Positions 1 to 13,216 of a DNA stretch of 64,000 nucleotides are shown in pieces (position 1 is the stretch's first letter; each line of letters opens with the position of its first letter). Origin of the DNA: Marisa cornuarietis (lineage: Eukaryota > Mollusca > Gastropoda > Architaenioglossa > Ampullariidae); contig SMMW01000146.1 in the NCBI GenBank assembly GCA_004794655.1, forward strand, positions 124,001 to 188,000. The letters run 5' to 3'. The notes under the pieces were generated by a model. That model saw only the letters and a list, made by a program, of their open reading frames with translations. It was not told the DNA's origin and did no database searches. Both the position numbers and the translations under genes were made by a program.

Positions 1-2682
1 ACGAAGGCTTTAGAAGTTTTGAAGCCGATGTTGTCTTAATATTAAGTCCGCCTTCTGACATTTCCAAGACCTATCTTCCAGTTTGATCGTTTAATGCATA
101 TTTGGTTGATATGTTTGTCAACACTTCAAACAACTCCCATAACATGTGTTTTTAATTTTCTTTTGCTGTGGTTGTACTCGTAGACTGGGAAAGAATAGAG
201 TTATAATAAATCCTGTACTGAGTGCACTGAAAGCGACAAACCACAAGTGAAAAGAATCATTTCAACAGAAGTATTTACTGAGACTGTCGGCTGCACGAAT
301 CTCTCCGTCTGATTGTAAATTGACTGGTGAATCATGTTGCAGAAATTGTTACAAAATAAATTATAACTACAAGTAAACTACAGTTATAAATGTAAATTAT
401 AATTATTAATAAAAACAAGGGAGAACTCGTGGCAGAATGTTTTCAGTAGCTGGTAGCACTGGCAGGTAACAAATGCAACAGACTTCAAGCCTTCTCTTGC
501 CCCGTCTGACCACTCACTTATTACTGAACTGTACACACTGAGTGGGGATGATTTTCTCTCGACTTTGTGGTTGTTTTACAACTTCATGGTCCTAGAATTG
601 CAGATATTGCCTCATTTCACACCAACACACTCATTTTGAAAAACCAGTATATCCATTAAGATGGAGGTGGTCGTACATTGATTCTACCTACCACAGCGAC
701 GACACTTTGCCGCCAGTAGCAGCTGAGTCTGGTGTTAGCCACTGAGTACGACATCAACTGACATCAGTTCTCATTTTTTTCATTTCTCCCTTTTCATAAT
801 CAGTCTCTTAAGCTGAAATACGAAGGTCAGGCTCTGCCCTCTCCTTGCGATGTCTGTGGGCGCCATTAGTGTCGACAGTGAAATAATCCAACATGGACAT
901 CGATAGGAATGTTGTTACGACTGAATTAATAAATAACTAACACATCCTACTGTACAATATCTTTGAAGTCAGCAGCAAAACACAACAGTACAGTATTAAC
1001 ATTCAGATCAGAGGGCAGATTACACTTTACTAATCACATGATACATTACCTAAAACTGAAAGCATTTACTGGAATAAATGGCGAGGGTGTTGCTGCAATC
1101 AGAAGTCAAATATGACCACAGCTACCGCCAACCTCGATAGTCACATATTGTGACAGGTAAGAACAGTGTTGACCTAACTGTTGTTTGAAATGAACTGAAA
1201 GCTGCTGCTAGGTGTCGGGTGTTGATAAAACCAATTCTTGGTTTGTGACCTTTGGCACATCAATATGACAGTGTCCATGTTCAGGTGTGTATTGTAATAA
1301 TCAAACTGACATTTATAGCTGATTGTCCCACTTTATAGTAGGGTAAGTGAACTTTTCATTAAAAAAACCCCCAAATATACATGAGTATACAGACACAAAC
1401 AGGCAGAAAAAGAGACTCGTATATAAACACATGCCACAAGAAGACAGCATCAACAGTATAACACTAAGGTTGGCAGTCATAACGAGGCGGAGACGGTCAG
1501 ACCGGTGTGTGTGTGTGTGTGGCTGCTTGTGTTTGTGTGTGTGTGTGTGTGTGTTAGAGAGAAAGAGAGAGAGATTGAGCCTTTAGCAAATAAAATTTAT
1601 CCCCGTGAATATTTTTAATATTTTGATGTAAAAACGGACAAAATAGTTTTGCTAATCAGCGACACCCACCCCCCCCCCCAACACTGACATCAGAAAACCT
1701 CAACAAACACGCTCCTTGCTCTTTGTACAGATATAGCTGCTTAAAACGGCGGAAATTAGGGTTGGCTGTAGTAGCCGGAATAGACATGTAGGTGCCTACC
1801 TATTGTGTCTAGTCACTAACATTTCTACCGAATCCCAAGCTTACGCATACAATTGTTAGCGAGCTGTGGAGAGGGTCTAGTGAGGTCCTTCATGCAAGGA
1901 TGATTGAGATGCAAGTCGTGACACAGTGACTGCCAATGCATGGACTAAATCAGGGGCAATGAAATGCGATCTACCCGGGAGCCGCCAGACTTTATTGATG
2001 GACTTGTAGACACGCAGTGCGCCGCCACCCTGTAGTCTGGAGCACCAGCTGCGTCAGGTCACACCAACCACCCGAGACCTCGCGTCGTGCGGCGAGATCA
2101 AAGAGCAGACACCTGATCGAAGGCGACTGATCGAAGCGATTCAAGTCTAGAAGGGTCGACACCCGTAGTCGCTATAGTCGAGCCCAAGTGTGGGATTAGG
2201 AAATGGCTTTACCTCACGACGTGTGCAAGGGATTGAGAAGTCAGGTAGGGAGGAAACACACACCTGGCGCCACATGAGGTCAAGGGTACCCTAAGGTGTA
2301 TGACACCTGGCTTCTGTTACCTGTCTTCTCAGGCAGTCAGGCTTCCATCAAGGTCGCTTACCTGGGCACTGGCACTGATGTCTTAGGATAAAGTCAACTT
2401 CCTTGTAAGATCTACTTTCCTTGTGTGTGTAAGAAAAAGATGGAGGGCAGACAGAGAAGGCGGTTAATGGCGCGGGTAGAGAGATCCAGAGAAAGAAGGA
2501 GGCGAGAAAGAGCGGGAGAAAGAGAGAAAAGAGAAAGCGGTTTGTATGTGTGCGCAGAGAAAGAGAGAAGGGGATGGTTAGATAAGAAAAAAAAACCTGT
2601 AGAAACTCCAATGGCCAGTCATCAGTTAGTCGTCCCTTGACGGGTACCTGTCACTGGGTAGAGCACATGAAGAGACCGTGGC
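1..2682. other. Unassigned DNA with a (GT)n/(GA)n microsatellite
   Basis: I see no exon, RNA gene or recognisable transposon here. The first 1.5 kb is AT-rich and full of stops in all frames. A GT microsatellite, interrupted once, covers about 1505-1554 and runs into a short GA tract to about 1574. Short open frames near 2.35-2.64 kb lie in purine-rich low-complexity sequence and do not look like protein. Confidence 0.5.
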
Positions 2683-2870
2683 AGGTGACAGGGCCGCCAC
2701 TCTTTGCCTGTTTTGGGAGATGGCAGGTCCTGTACAGGACGAGCAGTTTAGTCTTTGATGTTCGTAAGTCAGTTCTTCCTCTGACCACCGCGGTGTCGGC
2801 TACCCTCCAACGTGTCTTGAAGGATTATCTTCGACAAGGTGTCGTGCCGGGTCACGTGACCAAAGAAGAC
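2683..2870 (-). pseudogene. Short 3' fragment of a LINE reverse transcriptase (copy A)
   Basis: On the minus strand this reads the C-terminal tail of a non-LTR retrotransposon ORF, including the phrase FFGHVTRHDTLSK and a following HRGGQRKN. It then meets a TGA (2769-2771). About 190 bp is nearly the same as the 3' part of the larger fragment at 14.06-14.87 kb, in the same orientation, including the same TGA. Homology ends abruptly at about 2870, so the 5' side is truncated. After the TGA the shared sequence continues with a further in-frame stop. It is a dead remnant. The exact LINE clade is not assigned. Confidence 0.7.
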
Positions 2871-5114
2871 GGCTTCATACAGCGAGCTCGCCCTTTCTGC
2901 ACTCGCTGGCGACCAGTAACATCGCAGTTTATAACAGACCATCTTGAATACCAAGTACAACTTTCTTGTTTGTGTCTTAAACTGTCAACTGCTTACTTGT
3001 ACCACCACATCACCGACTCACGTGTTTCAGACCATCAGAAGTGGAGTTCATGGTGAAGGACCGTCTTTCAACTAACAGGGCCGCATGTGCACTGACTGTG
3101 TAGCCAAACAAGGAAGTTTCTTATTTGTGTTTACATTACCTGCTAGTCTTACCGCTTGGGCACAGGTAGGAATGGTGTTGTGTGTGATATGCTCATACAA
3201 TTATTAACACTGTCACAGGGAGCTCACCTGCGGATCACTTCTCTCAGAACAAAGCCGTCTGCACCCCCAGCAACTCTTTCTTTATTAGTCGGGTATCCAG
3301 TCACGGAGACGAGCTAGAGATCGATTGATAACGTGTCCATGGCAACGGCGAGGTGAACAGGATGTTGAAAACTCATGCCCGTTGCAATGCTGATGAGAGA
3401 AGTGAGACGAACTCTAGTACTAAGATGTGGAGTGTAATATTAATTGATGTGAACAATAATAATGACTCAGGCTTCCACAGTTTGTTTTCTCAAACTAACT
3501 CTGTCGCTTGTTAAAACTTGACTCGTGACATCCTGGACAACTTGTTACAGACTAGTAACTTCAGGCTGACAAATGTGAAAAGTCTGTGGAGTGTAACAGC
3601 GAGTTCTGTTCATGGTGTGACGGCTCTTCCAGTCCCAGGTGGAACTAGAGGCGACCATTTCTTCACACCTGTCTGCTTGTTGAAGCCTGCCTGGTGTGTG
3701 TGGGTGTGTGGGTGTGTGTGTGGGTGTCGGATATGGAGGGGGAAGGGTTAGATCATCGTGTATACATATCGTAATGGCTTGACGATGGAGGAAAGATCGT
3801 CGTGTATTGACTGCCATAGTTTGGTCACGAGGAGATTATTCCTGTGCAGGCGACGAGAATTCATTGGAGACACGTGATGTGTGTCACAGCTATTGCCACT
3901 CCATCAGCTTTGTGTCACGGCGATGATAACAGGATTACACAGCTTTGACAATCCCTTTGACGATGTCTGTAGGATCTTCGTCAGAACCTAACCTTAGGTG
4001 ATGTCTGCGGGATCTTCGCCAGTATCTCACGACCCCTTTGACGACGACGACGATGATCTGTCTGTAATCAATATCTGAAGCACAACATGCAGCCAGTGAA
4101 ACATGATGACGAGTCTTGAGAAAAGTGATGCTCAGTGTTATTATTTTCTGTGCTCAGTCTTGTTTGTTTACATCCCTTTTCTTCATCTCTGTTATTGCAT
4201 TTTAGTGAATGTTATGCTTTAGATAGTGAATACAGAAAGATTATCATCACCTCGTCATCATCATCACTGTCGTCAAGTGATAACAATTACGTTTCGTCTT
4301 CGTTTGTCAAAGAAGGTTTCTCCTTAATATGGAAGAAATGAAGGTGTACGAGTGGTGGTAGGTTGTAGGTACAGTTGTCGGTGGGGGTAGAGGCCCGTTC
4401 TCTGGATTATAAACTGGGGGAGTCAGCCTCATTCAAAATGTTGTGGAGGCCTTCATGTAAGACCCTCGCCAACATCGCAGTGGAGTTGAATCTTCAGACA
4501 GCGGGCTCTTTGTGCTGCACCTTTCTGCACGCATTGCTTCGTTGGAGAATTGATTACTGGCTCTACTGTGATCTTAGAAACATCTGCCCCACTCCCTCGT
4601 CACCCTTAGCTCGCCTCTCACCCGTGAAATTAGAGCAACTGTCATATTGATCCCCCCCAACCCCTGCTACTGTAGGGTCAATTTGTTGAAGCAGCTAGTC
4701 GGGTGGAGTTCATTGAGGACTTTGATAAAATCAGTTCATGAATATATCAAGAAAAGGTTCACGTGATAATTTAAAGGAAAGTTTATTTATTTCATTAATA
4801 AACCATTAATAAACCAACAAAAAATGAGATAATCTTGTGTAACCTTACTAAGTTTTTATGTCTGGCGACAAAGAACAGAAATATTACTCTAGGCTTAAAC
4901 ATAGTTTTCATCTAATGTGTATTATATATTTCCCCCTGTGATGCGTTGTATAACAAACATTTTTAATTGACCCAACCTCTAACAAAATAAACTATTCGTA
5001 TTCCTATTAATAAACCTCACTTTTAACTTCCATCACCAAAGCAAAGACCCAGAGAGTGAAAACACAATGTAGCTGACAGTCACGTGACTGCTACTTTAGC
5101 TTGTGAGTCCGTCA
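2871..5114. other. Unassigned DNA
   Basis: No gene recognised. It holds a small GT-rich patch near 3699-3725, an imperfect short duplication around 3950-4020 (a 'gatgtctg.(a/g)ggatcttcg' phrase twice), and an AT-rich stretch at 4740-5040. The open frames are short and unlike known proteins. Confidence 0.45.
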
Positions 5115-5982
5115 GGGACTGTGGGGTCAGAGGTAGACAGGTGTCAAAAGAGTGGGGACTGTGGGGTCAGAGGTAGACAGGTGTCAAAAGAGTGGGGACT
5201 GTGGGGTCAGAGGTGGACAGGTGTCAAAAGAGTGGGGACTGTGGGGTCAGAGGTGGACAGGTGTCAAAAGAGTGGGGACTGTGGGGTCAGAGGTAGACAG
5301 GTGTCAAAAGAGTGGGGACTGTGGAGTCAGAGGTGGACAGGTGTCAAAGAGTGGGGACTGTGGGGTCAGAGGTAGACAGGTGTCAAAGAGTGGGGACTGT
5401 GGGGTCAGAGGTAGACAGGTGTCAAAAGAGTGGGGACTGTGAGGTCAGAGGTAGACAGGTGTCAAAGAGTGGGGACTGTGGGGTCAGAGGTAGACAGGTG
5501 TCAAAGAGTGGGGACTGTGGGGTCAGAGGTAGACAGGTGTCAAAGAGTGGGGACTGTGGAGTCAGAGGTGGACAGGTGTCAAAGAGTGGGGACTGTGGGG
5601 TCAGAGGTAGACAGGTGTCAAAGAGTGGGGACTGTGGGGTCAGAGGTAGACAGGTGTCAAAGAGTGGGGACTGTGGAGTCAGAGGTGGACAGGTGTCAAA
5701 GAGTGGGGACTGTGGAGTCAGAGGTAGACAGGTGTCAAAGAGTGGGGACTGTGGAGTCAGAGGTGGACAGGTGTCAAAGAGTGGGGACTGTGGGGTCAGA
5801 GGTAGACAGGTGTCAAAGAGTGGGGACTGTGGGGTCAGAGGTAGACAGGTGTCAAAGAGTGGGGACTGTGGAGTCAGAGGTGGACAGGTGTCAAAGAGTG
5901 GGGACTGTGGAGTCAGAGGTAGACAGGTGTCAAAGAGTGGGGACTGTGGAGTCAGAGGTGGACAGGTGTCAAAGAGTGGGGA
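5115..5982. repeat. 39/40-bp minisatellite, 22 copies
   Basis: I count 22 head-to-tail units anchored on 'tcagaggt(a/g)gacagg', starting at 5121. The first six are spaced 40 bp apart, and nearly all later ones 39 bp, because a run of four A becomes three A. Units carry two variable sites (gggg or ggag; taga or tgga). Because 39 is divisible by 3, long open frames of a 13-residue repeat appear. They are a by-product of the period, not evidence for a protein. Confidence 0.95.
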
Positions 5983-6341
5983 GTGAAGGACAAGAACTAA
6001 AGAAAGGGGTCAGGATTCACTCAGGCTGAGTGTATTATTGAGATGGATGTTTGTGGTAGTGTTTGTGGCTGGCTTATTATAGTGCTTGTAATAGGTTTAT
6101 AGTAGTGTTTGTGCTGGATTGATATGTATGTACATTTTCACTTGTAGTTTGGATGACACGTGTTGGGTCCGTTTGTATTTATTTGTTGTGTGATCGTAGA
6201 AGTCAGTCAGTACGTTTATCTACAAGACATGACTTAATGAATGATGTATACTTCAGATGTCAGTAGAGAGAGCAAGTCAACCATTTCAATGGTCCATAAA
6301 AAGATGCATAGAACAATCTAGAAGAGACCAAGTGGTGTCGC
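5983..6341. other. Unassigned DNA
   Basis: Single-copy-looking sequence between the minisatellite and a possible transposon end. There is a brief internal similarity of 'tagtgtttgt' phrases around 6055-6115. Nothing else recognised. Confidence 0.4.
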
Positions 6342-6925
6342 CAGGGCCGCCGAAAGCCAGCACGTGCCCTGGGGCAGACGACCTTCTGGCCCTTTGCATG
6401 AATCATTAATTGTAATCGGATATTATTTTTCCTGTACACAACAGTCTGTTTACAAGTTATAGTTGGACTGGCAGTCTGTAATGTAACAATGTTTAGTCAT
6501 GTAGTAGAGGAAAATTATACACAACATCTACAATACTGTATAGAGGAACATATTGGAGTTGTGTGCACGTGAGAGGTCAGTCAATAAGAGAAGGAGGTCA
6601 ATATTCACATCCCTTCTATAAGCAAATGTCAGCAGTGGAAGTGAACAACTCGAGAGATTAAAGAAACAAAGATTAAAGACAATACAATGTTGATATCCTT
6701 CACCCCAATGCACGTGTAATGTCTCAGTGCTCACAGATTTGGGTAAATTGCTGGAGGTAGCAGTACCTCTAGTAGTGGAGAAGCCTACACTTTACAATTA
6801 CAGCAGTCGTTCAAGTCTTGATTTTAAAAAATATTTCCTTGTGAAAAAAACTACTGCCCGGGGCCATCCACATCCGCGGACCCGGGTACACTATTCCTCC
6901 CTACCCCTCCCTGTCATCAGGCCTG
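6342..6925. mobile_element. Possible hAT-like non-autonomous element (weak)
   Basis: The left end begins CAGGGCCGCC and the right end, read on the minus strand, begins CAGGCCTGAT, so the termini share CAGG and little more. The flanking octamers ggtgtcgc (6334-6341) and ggtgaagc (6926-6933) agree at 6 of 8 bases, as an old 8-bp target duplication would. GC-rich subterminal blocks ('gtgccctggggc' left, 'tgcccggggcc' right) resemble ends of animal hAT elements from memory. There is no transposase. The terminal repeats are poor, so this is a suggestion only. Confidence 0.25.
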
Positions 6926-7088
6926 GGTGAAGCAGAAGCACAGAGCAAACCGTAGACACAAAGAATAACGAACACGAGGAAAAAGACTAAAGGACATGAA
7001 GAGATGTCACCTGTAGTCAGTGAGGAGAAGGGTCACCGTTCTTCTCATTTACTCCCATCTGCACACACAGGCTCATTGTTTGACCTTC

Positions 7089-7148
<60 letters not shown>

Positions 7149-7687
7149 TGTGTGTGTGTGAAGAGGAAACATGGCCTCAGTATTAGAGAACGAATTGCCT
7201 TGACTACTGACAGACACTCGTTACACATCACTTTACCGAGAGCTGTAATCAGGCTGAAAACCGGAAGTGTCCGAATAAGTATGTCGCCCCTCCAAGTACA
7301 CGCATTACACGCATTACACGCATTAATGTCTTGATGGAGCGGCCATGTCGGATGTCTTTCTCTCGCAGAAAACAGTGTGTTGAATATAATGGAGGTGAGG
7401 CACTGGGGGTGGGGGAGGGAATGCCTTATCCTCCCAGACTTCCTGTAGGACATTCGTCAGCGCCAAGCTGCCTTGTCCTTGTCAACCCTCGTGACGTCTG
7501 CTTCTTGGCTGAAAAGTCTCTTTGGTGTGCGATAAAATTTATAATGAACGGAAGAAGAGGCTGATGGTGTTGTTGACGGGTGTAGGACACAGCAAAGAAG
7601 TGTATCATGTCACTTGCGGTTATATCTTGCTGTATGCCAGCGGCATTTCCCGACAAGACATGCGTCACACACCCTCACCTTCATCTG
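6926..7687. repeat. Unassigned DNA with a (GT)n microsatellite
   Basis: A near-pure GT tract covers 7095-7160, with one interruption at about 7144. The open frames encoding cysteine-valine or threonine-histidine runs here are translations of the dinucleotide repeat. A small triplicated 'acgcatta' phrase occurs near 7300-7325. No gene recognised. Confidence 0.6.
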
Positions 7688-8232
7688 CGCTTCCTTCACC
7701 TGAACCTGCGCTCCCTTTATTTACCTGTAACGGTGCTCCCATTATTTACCTGAGCCTGAGCTTCCTTTAGTTACCAGTACATGTGCTTCCTTTATTTACT
7801 TGAACATGCGTTCCCGTTATTTACCTGAGCCTGCGCTCTCTTTATTTACCTAAACCTGAGCTCCATTTATTTACCTATACCAGTGCTCTCTTTATTTACC
7901 TGTACCAGTGCTTCCTTTATTTACTGAACCCGCGCTCCCTTTATTTACCTATACCAGTGCTCTCTTTATTTACCTGTACCAGTGCTCCCTTTATTTACCT
8001 GTGCCAGTGCTCTCTTTATTTACCTGTACCAGTGCTCCCTTTATTTACCTATACCAATGCTCTCTTTTTTTACCTGAGCCTGCGCTCCCTTTATTTACCT
8101 GTAACGATGCTCCCTTACCTGTACCAGTGCTCCCTTTATTTACCTGAACTTGCGCTCCCTTTATTTACCTTACCGGTGTTCTCTTTATTTACCTGTACAT
8201 GTGCTCTCTTATTTTACCTGTACCAGTGCAGC
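7688..8232. repeat. 25-bp degenerate minisatellite, about 21 copies
   Basis: The unit reads approximately 'tttatttacctgtaccag' followed by 'tgctccc' (25 bp), with many point variants (tataccag, gagcctg, gaacctg). Spacing is 25 bp wherever I measured it, for example 7866 to 7891. It is degenerate, so probably older than the neighbouring 39-bp array. Confidence 0.9.
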
Positions 8233-10218
8233 CGTCAGTTACCTGTGCTGTAGTCTTGACTTTCAGCTGTGAGATGTTTGTATGCACCATGTTCGATGCC
8301 TGAGAAGATTCTCACTTTGTTATGTTTTGAGTATTTAATGGTATTTCAAACACCTACAGTCCTACAGCTTTGCTACATGCTTGTCTCAGGCATTGCTACT
8401 GCACGCGCATGCATGCTTAGGAATGGAAAAAAATGAGATAGAAGAGGGTTGGGAGAGAGAGAGAGAGATGCTGTGTTTGTGTGTATGAGAGAGAGAGAGT
8501 GAAAGAGGGGGGGGGGGGGGGAGAGACTGCTCAGACCTCACACCTGTACAAGTTGATTGGTCTTTTGAGAAATCTTCGTCAAAGAGGAAACAAAAGGAAC
8601 AGAGCACATTTTTCAGGAAATGATATAATCCCATGATAAGAAACATTGAGAGCCTTCATTCTGGGGGGGGGAGGGAGCAGAGCAGGGGTTGGCTTCTTGT
8701 GCAGCGGTGCATTGTGGACTTGTGTGTCAGTCACTACAGTGTGATGATGATGAGACTAAAGATTAATTAGCGGCCAGTCTCTCTGAGGTGCAAGATAAGT
8801 TGTTATATTCAGCACATCGACACTTGCCAGGGTCTTATCTCGTCACTGATGGTTAAGACTTTATTCCTCTCGAGAACTGTTGGGCCCTGAGTTCCCTATA
8901 ACCCCATCTCCTTATTTTAAAAACGGATGGTGAAAGCAAGAGGCCTGATGGAGGGCGCTTAATTCTTATCACACGAACCCTAACTCATGGGTGATAACCA
9001 GGAGATTGTGAGAGTTCGCTGCCCCTGAAGTTTAATAATGACTAATAGACCTGCATGCCTAAAGATCATTAAACACTAATAAAGATGTTTGATCTCTCGT
9101 CTGTGTCTGGCCATTTTTCCAACACTTCCCAGTTATACCCCCTCCCCCCGGGGGCATCTGTCTATATCAGACCTTCTGCTGCAGCAGCCTACACACGGTA
9201 TACTCACCTGCACACTTCCCCTTATTTCCCGCAATAAAAATATCGGAGATAATGAACAATACTTGTCTCCGTATCAATGGTGAGCAGCTTAATGGCAGAC
9301 TCTAGGCCGCTCACTGACTGTCATGTTAGGAAAACAAGGGGTCACCACAATGGCTGCAGGTCTGCTGGACACTGAGCTTTGAGATGAGGACAGCACGCAG
9401 TGCCCTGTAGTTCTGACCTGACCATAGACCGGTATAGACACGTGTCTTTGTTATTTATTTATTTATCAGGTTCTATTGACTGTTAAACCCTCTAAACAGT
9501 ACCCGGGGTAGACAGGGTTGATGGAGTGAGTACGTTGCACACCCGTGGTGTGGTGCTGAAAGCTGTTGCCCTGACCCTAGACTAGAGGGCCGTCTGTTGA
9601 TGTGTGTGGGGGAGGTCGCTGTGTTTGTGTTGTTTCCCTGACCGTGGGGTCTGTCCCACTCACCAGCCGCCGTTCTCCGTCTTCATCCACACCCGTCATC
9701 GCAATGTCAAATCATTGCTCTTTTTTTTTTTTTTTTAGAAATGGAGGGGAGGAGATCAGTCTTTCAGTCTTCCCGCTGAGGCCGCAGTCAATTTCTCTTT
9801 GTTTGTTTTGACGTGTTTATACATGTATGTGTGTGTGTGTCCTTATGTGCTTGCACTATTCTTTGTGTGTACATTTAAGTGTATGTGAGTGCATTAATAT
9901 GCATATGCGTGGATTTGTGTGTAACTGCGTGTATACAGGTGTGCATATGTGCTGCGTGTACCTATGTATGTACATGGACATATAAGTCTGCGTATATGTG
10001 TGAGAATGTGTGTGTAGTTGGTGTACGTATGTGAATATGTGTATATAGTTGTATGAGCTGTGTATGTGTATGTGTACGCGTGTACTTGTGTCGGTACCCA
10101 TGATCCAGCCGGTCGACTGACCCCCGTTTGGCAAGGTGGCGCCTTGTGCTGTAAGATACCCGCTGCCTCTACATGATGACAAACATCTGTTACCTTCCCG
10201 TCAATCACCGCGTTATGG
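8233..10218. other. Unassigned DNA with low-complexity patches
   Basis: No gene recognised. It contains a GA-rich stretch at 8454-8505 running into about 14 G (8507-8521), a T run at 9721-9736, and a degenerate TG/TATG-rich zone at 9823-10085 whose translations (HTH.., YTHI..) are repeat shadows. Confidence 0.45.
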
Positions 10219-11970
10219 CATGTCAGTGTCTCGTGACAGTAGTCAGTATCTAGTGACAGAATGTCAGTGTCTCGTGACAGCATGTCAGTATCTAGTGACA
10301 GCATGTCAGTGTCTCGTGACAGTAGTCAGTATCTAGTGATAGTAGTCAGTCAGTATCTAGTGACAGCATGTCAGTGTCTCGTGACAGTAGTCAGTCAGTA
10401 TCTAGTGACAGCATGTCAGTGTCTCGTGACAGTACTCAGTATCTAGTGATAGTAGTCAGTCAGTATCTAGTGACAGCATGTCAGTGTCTCATGACAGTAG
10501 TCAGTATCTAGTGACAGCATATCAGTGTCTCGTGACAGCACTCAGTATCTAGTGACAACATGTCAGTGTCTCGTGACAGCATGTCAGTATCTAGTGACAG
10601 CATGTCAGTGTCTCGTGACCGTAGTCAGTATCTAGTGATAGTAGTCAGTCAGTATCTAGTGACAGCATGTCACTGTCTCATGACAGTAGTCAGTATCTAG
10701 TGACAGCATATCAGTGTCTCGTGACAGCACTCAGTATCTAGTGATAGTAGTCAGTCAGTATCTAGTGACAGCATGTCAGTGTCTCGTGACAGTAGTCAGT
10801 CAGTATCTAGTGACAGCATGTCAGTGTCTCGTGACAGTACTCAGTATCTAGTGATAGTAGTCAGTCAGTATCTAGTGACAGCATGTCAGTGTCTCATGAC
10901 AGTAGTCAGTATCTAGTGACAGCATATCAGTGTCTCGTGACAGCACTCAGTATCTAGTGACAACATGTCAGTGTCTCGTGACAGCATGTCAGTATCTAGT
11001 GACAGCATGTCAGTGTCTCGTGACCGTAGTCAGTATCTAGTGATAGTAGTCAGTCAGTATCTAGTGACAGCATGTCACTGTCTCATGACAGTAGTCAGTA
11101 TCTAGTGACAGCATATCAGTGTCTCGTGACAGCACTCAGTATCTAGTGACAACATGTCAGTGTCTCGTGACAGCATGTCAGTATCTAGTGACAGCATGTC
11201 AGTGTCTCGTGACAGTAGTCAGTATCTAGTGATAGTAGTCAGTCAGTATCTAGTGACAGCATGTCAGTGTCTCGTGACAGGATGTAGTCAGTATCTAGTG
11301 ACAGCATGTCAGTGTCTCGTGACAGTAGTCAGTATCTAGTGATAGTAGTCAGTCAGTATCTAGTGACAGCATGTCAGTGTCTCGTGACAGTAGTCAGTAT
11401 CTAGTAACGGTAGTCATTCAGTATCTCGTGACAGCATGTCAGTGTCTCGTGACAGTACTCAGTATCTAGTGATAGTAGTCAGTCAGTATCTAGTGACAGC
11501 ATGTCAGTGTCTCATGACTGTAGTCAGTATCTAGTGACAGCATGTCAGTGTCTCATGACAGTAGTCAGTATCTAGTGACAGAATGTCAGTGTCTCGTGAC
11601 AGTAGTCAGTCAGTATCTAGTGACAGCATGTCAGTGTCCCGTGACAGTAGTCAGTATCTAGTGATAGTAGTCAGTCAGTATCTAGTGACAGCATGCCAGT
11701 GTCTCGTGACAGTAGTCAGTATCTAGTGACGGTAGTCAGTCAGTATCTAGTGACAGCATGTCAGTGTCTCGTGACAGTAGTCAGTCAGTATCTAGTGACA
11801 GCATGTCAGTGTCTCGTGACAGTAGTCAGTATCTAGTGACGGTAGTCAGTCAGTATCTAGTGACAGCACGTCAGTGTCTCGTGACAGCATGTCAGTGTTT
11901 AGTGGCACCATGTCAGTGTCTCGTGACAGTAGTCATGCAGTATCTAGTGACAGCATGTCAGTGTCTCCTG
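10219..11970. repeat. 1.75-kb complex minisatellite with 405-bp higher-order period
   Basis: Two related modules of about 20 bp alternate irregularly: 'tcagtgtctcgtgacag' and 'tcagtatctagtgacag', separated by 'tag', 'catg' or 'tagtcag'. Rare variants recur at exactly 405 bp: 'cactgtctca' at 10671 and 11076, 'gtgacc' at 10615 and 11020, and 'agtactcagt' at 10431 and 10836. A block of about 405 bp was therefore duplicated in tandem across roughly 10340-11150. Short open frames here are repeat shadows. Confidence 0.95.
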
Positions 11971-13209
11971 AAGTACGTAGACACCGCGTAGAGACGGTGG
12001 AGTACAAATCTCTTCTTGCGCTTCCTTAGAATGTCACGTTGATGAAGCAGGTAATCACCCCGGGTGCGAGTGAGGTGACACAGAGCCCCAGTCAGCTTTC
12101 ATCCAGCAACCGTTTGCTGTGAAGTCGTGAGCTGTACACACCGCTCACAAATCAAATCGTCCTGTGTCACACCATTTATACAGACACTGGAGAAGATACG
12201 ACCATCTGCTGATCACGTGACTCTTGTTTATAAACTAAAGTGTTTCCTGTTACAGGTGTTACAGGTGTGTAAACTGTATCATTGTTTGTGTTTAACGCCG
12301 TGTCAGCAACTAAGGCTTATATATGACGGCGAGTATAAAGTGTATCAACCTCTCTTACTATAACATTACAGTCAGTCTACGACCACTTCAGTCTCTTTAT
12401 TTATCTTGTCAGACATTTTAGCTCCCACTTTGTGTGTAGGAACTTTGTTTATTATCGTGATCATATGTTGTAGCTGTCGGCTACAATGTTCTACACTCGT
12501 ACATAAACTTCTGCGTAATATTTTATGTGACACTTGTCGTCGCCTCATGTTTATCAACACCTGTCCTCCAGGTGTCTTTGATGGGAAGATGAGCGTCAAC
12601 CTTCTCGTCAGTGTTACTTTGATGAGAGGATAGATGTCAAAGGGCACTTCTTTTACCAAAATAAGAATTAGAAAAAAGATTTACGTCCGTGTATCTGATG
12701 TCTAACAACTAGACTCCTAAACCGTTTGTCAGTCCTGTCAACACACCTTGAATCAAAGACCAGTAAATAGTTTGTCACTGTCACGTGCTTTGCTAGATTT
12801 ATTCACAGTCTCGTAAATTTGTCATCGGAGTGGCGGGGGGGGGGGGCGAAGTATCACTGATGTATTGTTTGGGCTCAGCAAACTGCAGTTGCAAGTCTGG
12901 CCACTTCAAACGCTTGCACTCAGCCTGTTCACTTCTGGGTCCTGCCACCTCCTGAACTCTGACGTCAGTCTGACGCAAAACATCTATGTCTGACGTCAAT
13001 GGCCGACCATTGTTTGCGCTCCACAAACGGTCAGCGTGTACTGATGACACTGTACACACACAGCCAGCCCCCCCTCCGTCTCCCCGAGCACGGAGACAAC
13101 CCTTGTGTCGTCTGGAGAAGCAGCAGAGCAAACTGGCCCTACACTCCTTACGTCAGTCAGTCAGTCAGTCAGTCAGTCAGTCAGTCAGTCAGTCGTTCTT
13201 GCCTGCCAC
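11971..13209. other. Unassigned DNA with a (TCAG)n tract
   Basis: No gene recognised. Between 13152 and 13194 there is a (TCAG) tetranucleotide run of nearly 11 copies. A run of about ten G lies at 12836-12846. Confidence 0.5.
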
Positions 13210-13216
13210 CTGGCGT

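Noticed and set aside
5103..6029. Long open frames of a 13-residue repeat (VGSEVDRCQRVGT-like)
   Set aside because: Product of a 39-bp tandem repeat read in several frames at once; no start context, no non-repeat domain.
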